Below the pieces are notes generated by a model. That model was not told the DNA's origin, searched no databases, and worked only from the letters and a program-made list of their open reading frames with translations. A stretch of DNA of 64,000 bases from Filosporella fistucella (taxonomy: Eukaryota; Ascomycota; Leotiomycetes; Helotiales): NCBI GenBank assembly GCA_030077755.1, contig JAQJZZ010000005.1, positions 1,426,001-1,490,000 of the forward strand, in the 5' to 3' direction. Positions 57,351-64,000 of this stretch are shown here, in pieces. Position 1 is the stretch's first letter, and each line of letters starts with the position of its first letter. The translations under genes were made by a program, and so were the position numbers.

Positions 57351-57500
57351 TCAACCCAGATTAACGAACTCGACAACAACATCTTCGCTACCTACTGAGC
57401 AGGCTTTACACATTTGATGCCGACAATGTGGATTGTTGCATTTACTGCCTTCGGAGCGCGCGTTGCACTGGCAGCAGAACCAGATCTTTGGCTTTGTCAT
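57351..57500 (-). CDS. tiny Cys-rich putative zinc-binding protein, 49 residues
   Basis: ATG at 57500 (minus) to TGA at 57351-57353. The product begins MTKPKIWFCCQCNARSEG and continues with Cys/His pairs as C-N-x2-H-C-x2-H-x2-C-x2-C: seven Cys and two His in 31 residues, a pattern that would hold one or two zinc ions. Small fungal proteins starting W-x-C-C-x-C are common in Pezizomycotina and mostly uncharacterised. The density of ordered Cys residues argues against chance, but no transcript evidence is available and the frame is short. Confidence 0.55.
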   Translation of the reverse strand: MTKPKIWFCCQCNARSEGSKCNNPHCRHQMCKACSVGSEDVVVEFVNLG

Positions 57501-59341
57501 TTTTGATCCTTACTTTTATGCCTTAAGTTTGATATAGGTTTGAGTGGAGTTTTGAGTTTGTAATTCAGTTCGAATGTCAGATTGTATATCTTGTCTGTGT
57601 TTCACATTGAAGTCTGACTTTGAGGTGCTAGTTCGAATAGGTAAGTACTGTTCACTGTGGTGTACAGACGGAGTACTTGCCGTAGTTGTGTGTTTGAGTT
57701 GTCGTGTTCGGCCTTGAGTTACGATGTTTGTGGTCACGAAGTTGACGTTCTAGTTTTTGGTACAGTGCGTTTGGGTATTAGAAAAGAGAAGGAACAGGAG
57801 TAAGGGCGGAGGCTTAAATATTCGTGGGTAGAGCCAGAGGACTGGTGTGTCCTACATTTGATGGACATGATTCCCATGAGGAGAAGGTATGTCAGTTGAG
57901 GAGGGGTTAATCATGTGTATTGAGAATAGTGGTACCATTCAGGGATTCCAGTCGTTTGTGCCAAGGGACGAGCTGGTAAGATAATGCCAAATAGAGGAGA
58001 TGTGAATCAATGAAGTATATACCGTGGTTTTGTGAATGCTGCAAAATCTTGGGGGCTCATTTTGAAACTTTTGACATCCAAACTTACTGACACCGCCTGA
58101 AGATAGAGACGCCATCTGGCTAGTCACATAAAATATAATGGACGTCCTGTAGAATTTGCTCGTACACCCTCTTCTATCTTCGACACACTTGCGTCCTCCA
58201 TTAGATGTGGAAAATGTGAAGGGCTAAGTATTTTACGTCCTTGCTCTCGTTTTGTGGCTGATTTTTCTATATCAGGGGCCCGTCAGTATTCATGGAACCC
58301 AACTAAGAAATTCAGATCATATGGGAGTTCTTACAGCAGTGTAAATTGTGGCTATATATTCAGGGTCTAGAACGTGGTAGACAATAGGTTCATGACTAAG
58401 CAGTGATGTTTTGATCCTTGGCAAGAATCACAAAACGGGTGCAACATCAACTCCCGAACAACCTCAAACATGCAGCCGCAAACATCAAATCCCCTTCGCT
58501 CCCCTACGTTACAGTACATACACTTCTCCACTCATACATATTTGCAGGAATTATCTCTCCCTTCATCTCTGCTCAGAAGTCGCCACGATGAATCTCAACG
58601 AACCTATCTGGGCGCCATCTGGCGTACGATTCATTCCGTCTGTCGTGTCAGCTGCCGCCAATTATAAACTTAAAAAGTAATAGGTCCATAATTTGAGGTC
58701 TACAATTTTGACGATGGCAAGGTAAGTTCCTTTGCATTGCGAAGTTGCTGAAGCTGCTGTGTTACCGGGGCTCCCGCAGGAATGCAGATCAATCATAGGA
58801 AAACAAATATCGTGGTGCATTGAGGACTCTCAATTCAAACCCACATCAACTATATGACGAGCAGCAACCCTGCGACCACAGAGAGCCCATGACCTATAGT
58901 GAATTGAAGCGTTCGAAGACGACAGAGCACCATCAAGGCAACGCCGATGTGCCGGCGACGTCAAATTGAAGCTTCGAATACGAATACTGGGCGGCTCAAT
59001 TGTTCATCACTCCTAAAGGCTGGAGATCACATCACTCCCTTCTTCGGTGCCGAATCTTTGTTTTGTTGTCACGTACAGGCTTGTTATCAAACTCTACCTA
59101 CACGCAAGCCCTGCAATCAAGTACCTCACACCGTATTCGTCCTCGTGTAAGACGTGGTTACCCAATACGGCTTTCTCCTTTGACCCAACTCAGCGCTCTT
59201 TCCATTCTTATATAAAACTCCAAGGCAATTGTTTCCAACTTTTTTTTTTCATCATCAATCAACTTTTCATTCAATACCTCAATCCTTTTGGTCAACACCT
59301 CCATATTTCGGGAGCCCCTTCTTTGGTTATCTTCTCGCAAT
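57501..59341. other. 1.8-kb intergenic stretch with DHCR7-like promoter
   Basis: A TATA-like TTATATAAAA at 59208-59217 lies about 130 bases before the reductase ATG and is followed by a T-rich, C/T-rich leader. Short frames at 58411-58680 and 58947-59150 have no recognised product. Confidence 0.45.
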
Positions 59342-60872
59342 ATGGAGGATTTTGTTATCCCATCGCATTCGTTACACCCCACCGATGATACGAAGCCAAA
59401 TGAAAAGACGACTCTCCTCGCAAAACCTCGACTAGCAACCCTTTCGACTGCACGCGATTCCAGTCTCTCTTGGGGTCGTCGGCATCATCATGGCTCGTGG
59501 TTGCACGCACTCGGATGCTTAAGTATTATGCTACTGTGCCCCTGTTTGGTGATCTTTATCTGGATTTCACTCTCTTCGTTCGACGGTTCGCTGGCAGCAT
59601 CGCTTGAATTTATTGCCGAATATGGTCTTTGTGATTTTTCCCTCCACGCCCCGCGACCAAATCTCAAAGACTCGGTTGGGTACGCTCTTTGGGTGACGTT
59701 TCAAGCAATGCTCTATCAATTCATTCCGAGTAAGCTGCGTACTGGGCAGCTCACTCCAGCAGGGCATCTTCTTAAGTATCGTACGAATGGCCTTTCTGCC
59801 TGGTTTCTTACCCATACCTTGTACGGAGCATTGGCATTTTCTGGTTACTTGGATCCTGCCATCATTGCGAGGCACTGGGAAGGCTTGTTGGTTGCAGCGA
59901 ATTTAGCTGGCTTTCTGATGTCTGGTATAGCTTATGTAAAGGCTCACTTGAGTCCAACACATGAGGAAGATCGCAAGTTCAGTGGTGAGTTGAGCAATTT
60001 CGTTCATTTTCAAATTGTTAACGTTTCAGGATCTATATTGTATGATCTCTATATGGGCATCGAATTGAATCCGAGAATTGGGAAATACTTTGACTTTAAG
60101 CTTTTCACCAATGGCCGCCCAGGAATTGTGGCGTGGACACTGATGTGAGTGTTCGGCATTCCTCCATATACACTACAAGTTTCTAACCCGTCTCAGCGAC
60201 TTCTCATTCGTCGCTTATCAGTATCAGCTGTACGGAAATGTGACCAAATCCATCATTGTTGCTACCATACTCCACACTCTCTATGTCGTTGACTTTTTTA
60301 TCAACGAAGATTGGTACTTGCGCACAATCGACATTTGTCACGATCACTTTGGCTTCTATCTCGCATGGGGTTCTTTTGTCTGGTTACCTGCAATCTATAC
60401 ATTGCAAACGCAGTATCTGGCACAGAATCCAGTATATTTGTCAACTTTACAGGCTTCTGCTATTCTTTTGACAGGACTTGGTGGCTATGCTGTTTTCAGG
60501 TCTGTTAACCACCAGAAGGATCTCGTACGCCGTACGAAAGGAAACTGCAAGTTGTGGGGATCACCAGCCGAGGTTCTACGAGTCAAATACAAGACAAGTG
60601 ACGGGATAGAACATGACAGCATCCTCTTGTGTTCAGGCTGGTGGGGACTAGCGCGTCATGCAAATTATTTCGGTGATTTGATTCTGTCTTATTCCATGTG
60701 TGCCACATGCGGATTCACCTGTCTATTACCCTGGACTTACGCCATCTTTATGACGTTGCTCCTTATCCACCGTTGCTGGCGTGACGAAGAGCGATGCTCA
60801 AAAAAATATGGTGAAGGATGGACGGAATACTGCAAAAAGGTCAAATGGGTAATTGTCCCTGGGGTTTATTAG
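59342..60872 (+). CDS. 7-dehydrocholesterol reductase-like (Delta7) sterol reductase
   Basis: Join 59342-59984, 60030-60144, 60197-60872; 477 residues, like animal DHCR7 (475). An ERG4/ERG24 family membrane protein of the ER with eight or more spans. The DHCR7-type signature FFINEDWYLRTIDICHDHFGFYLAWG is followed by VWLPAIYTLQ, VNHQKDLVRRT and the sterol-reductase signature LLCSGWWGLARHANYFGD; it ends HRCWRDEERCSKKYG..W. These features match DHCR7 more closely than Erg24 (C14) or Erg4 (C24). The NADPH-dependent reaction removes the C7-C8 double bond. Most ascomycetes keep that bond in ergosterol, so this gene suggests an altered or side sterol. Both introns restore frame. Confidence 0.87.
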
Positions 60873-61614
60873 TTGCGCAGGTGTCTTCAAAAGCAGATAC
60901 TCCTTGGGAGGTTCTTTCGGTTGGTACCTAGCTGAGTTCTTCGACTGGAGTTTTTCGATGAGGTTGGAATTGTGGTTGGGTTGGATCAGAGTTGGGTTCG
61001 TGGGATTTTGAGATGCCCGGAACACATAGACTGCAGTGTATAAACATATATAGTATTAGAATGTTACCCAAAGCCTTCGGGTTAGTTGCGCTTTACACCT
61101 TGGTTGAGGTGAAGTGCCGAAGGAAGTCCCTCATGAACTACGAAGTAAGTAGCTTCAGAAGGGTCTTGGTCTTTGTGTGAGCCCATTCCGGCGGCCAAGT
61201 GCGGGGTCTTCCTCCCCACGAATCACTCTATTCAACACCGTTTCTATTATCCCCACACTCTGCGTTCATTTTCAGTATATTTAGGAAGCGAGTCAAGATA
61301 AAGCCACACCCACATCGCCCTTCTTTGTTCTTTCTACTCTCCCTCAGGCAATGATTCGACAGCGTCGTGTCATTAGCAACCTTTCCCTTAGGTCGCGACT
61401 CTTGCTCTAGCAACACTATATCTACTTATGTGCCGCACTCAAAGCCCCTCATAATTGCGGGATAATCCCGCTGGGGAAGCTACAGATAATCTCAAATAGG
61501 GGATGCATTTAATACCACATGTGGGACACCGAGAATCCTGGTAATACAGCTATCACTCAATTTCCATATGTTGTTACCTTTCTTTGCAATTGAGGAACAA
61601 TATCATACTTTACT
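60873..61614. other. spacer between sterol reductase and VAO-like gene
   Basis: About 740 bases holding the reductase 3' flank and the promoter of the next gene; no gene seen. Confidence 0.45.
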
Positions 61615-63553
<1,939 letters not shown>

Positions 63554-64000
63554 TTGAATAGGGGCTTGAGGGAGGCTGGAGTTTGAGTGTACGAAAGTGG
63601 TCGGATGATATTGTATTTTTGAATATTGTTATTTTAAATTACTCCGGTATATATTTTGTTTTCTCAACTATCCGTTACTTATTTAAAACTTGCCATTCTC
63701 GTCACTGGTGCTTGACGTTCATACCTCCGTTAACATATTCTTCGTTCAACACCTTTACTTGTCATCACTCTTCTTGAAGTACACCAAGACTTCCCATGTC
63801 GCAATTCCTCTGCGATTCCAGACGATAAACATTGTATCGAGAACCTAATCTTAGATTATTTTGCAATTGTGTTGTTGTCACTAGGCATGAAAGTGGGTGG
63901 AAACAATGAAGGTTTACAAGTGTTACTTGTAGGTAGGCATTTGTGGCAAGGCTTTTCAGAGAAAGCGAGCCGCAGCTGTCCACAGAAGAACTGACGATCC
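63554..64000. other. 3' flank at window end
   Basis: AT-rich sequence after the VAO-like gene; no supported gene up to the window end. Confidence 0.4.

Overview
The window is nuclear DNA of a filamentous ascomycete (Pezizomycotina). Evidence: short GT..AG introns of mostly 45-130 nt, intron-rich compact genes on both strands, and families typical of moulds (Zn2Cys6 and C2H2 regulators, a secreted tyrosinase, GH131 and GH16 enzymes, a rhodopsin-like membrane protein, a vanillyl-alcohol-oxidase homologue). A leotiomycete (Helotiales-like) host is my best guess from protein flavour only. Exon joins were read by hand and checked for reading frame. I found no transposon with clear ends, no tRNA or rRNA and no CRISPR array.

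Layout. 0-11 kb is housekeeping: a cut-off gene end, PDCD5, COQ4, a SET-domain methyltransferase, a MAM3/CNNM membrane protein, an RRM protein and SSS1 (Sec61 gamma). 11-17 kb holds an NmrA-like reductase divergent from a Zn2Cys6 regulator, then two secreted beta-glucan enzymes (GH131, GH16) that share one divergent promoter. 17-23 kb holds a membrane serine-hydrolase-like gene with an apparent one-base frameshift and an eleven-exon sugar transporter. 23-26 kb is nearly gene-empty.

26-46 kb is accessory: a condensation-type acyltransferase, a DAPG-hydrolase (PhlG-like) protein, an MFS exporter, a C2H2/fungal-trans regulator and a phenol-hydroxylase-like FAD monooxygenase, then a small membrane protein, a rhodopsin-like protein and, after a 3-kb gap, a secreted tyrosinase. 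The hydrolase-exporter-regulator-monooxygenase block looks like a compact module for handling an acylated phenolic compound such as a phloroglucinol antibiotic; this is the most interesting hypothesis in the window.

47-64 kb: the very large THO2 subunit divergent from MET2 (homoserine O-acetyltransferase), a tiny Cys-rich protein, a DHCR7-type sterol reductase (unexpected for an ergosterol maker) and a vanillyl-alcohol-oxidase-like flavoenzyme.
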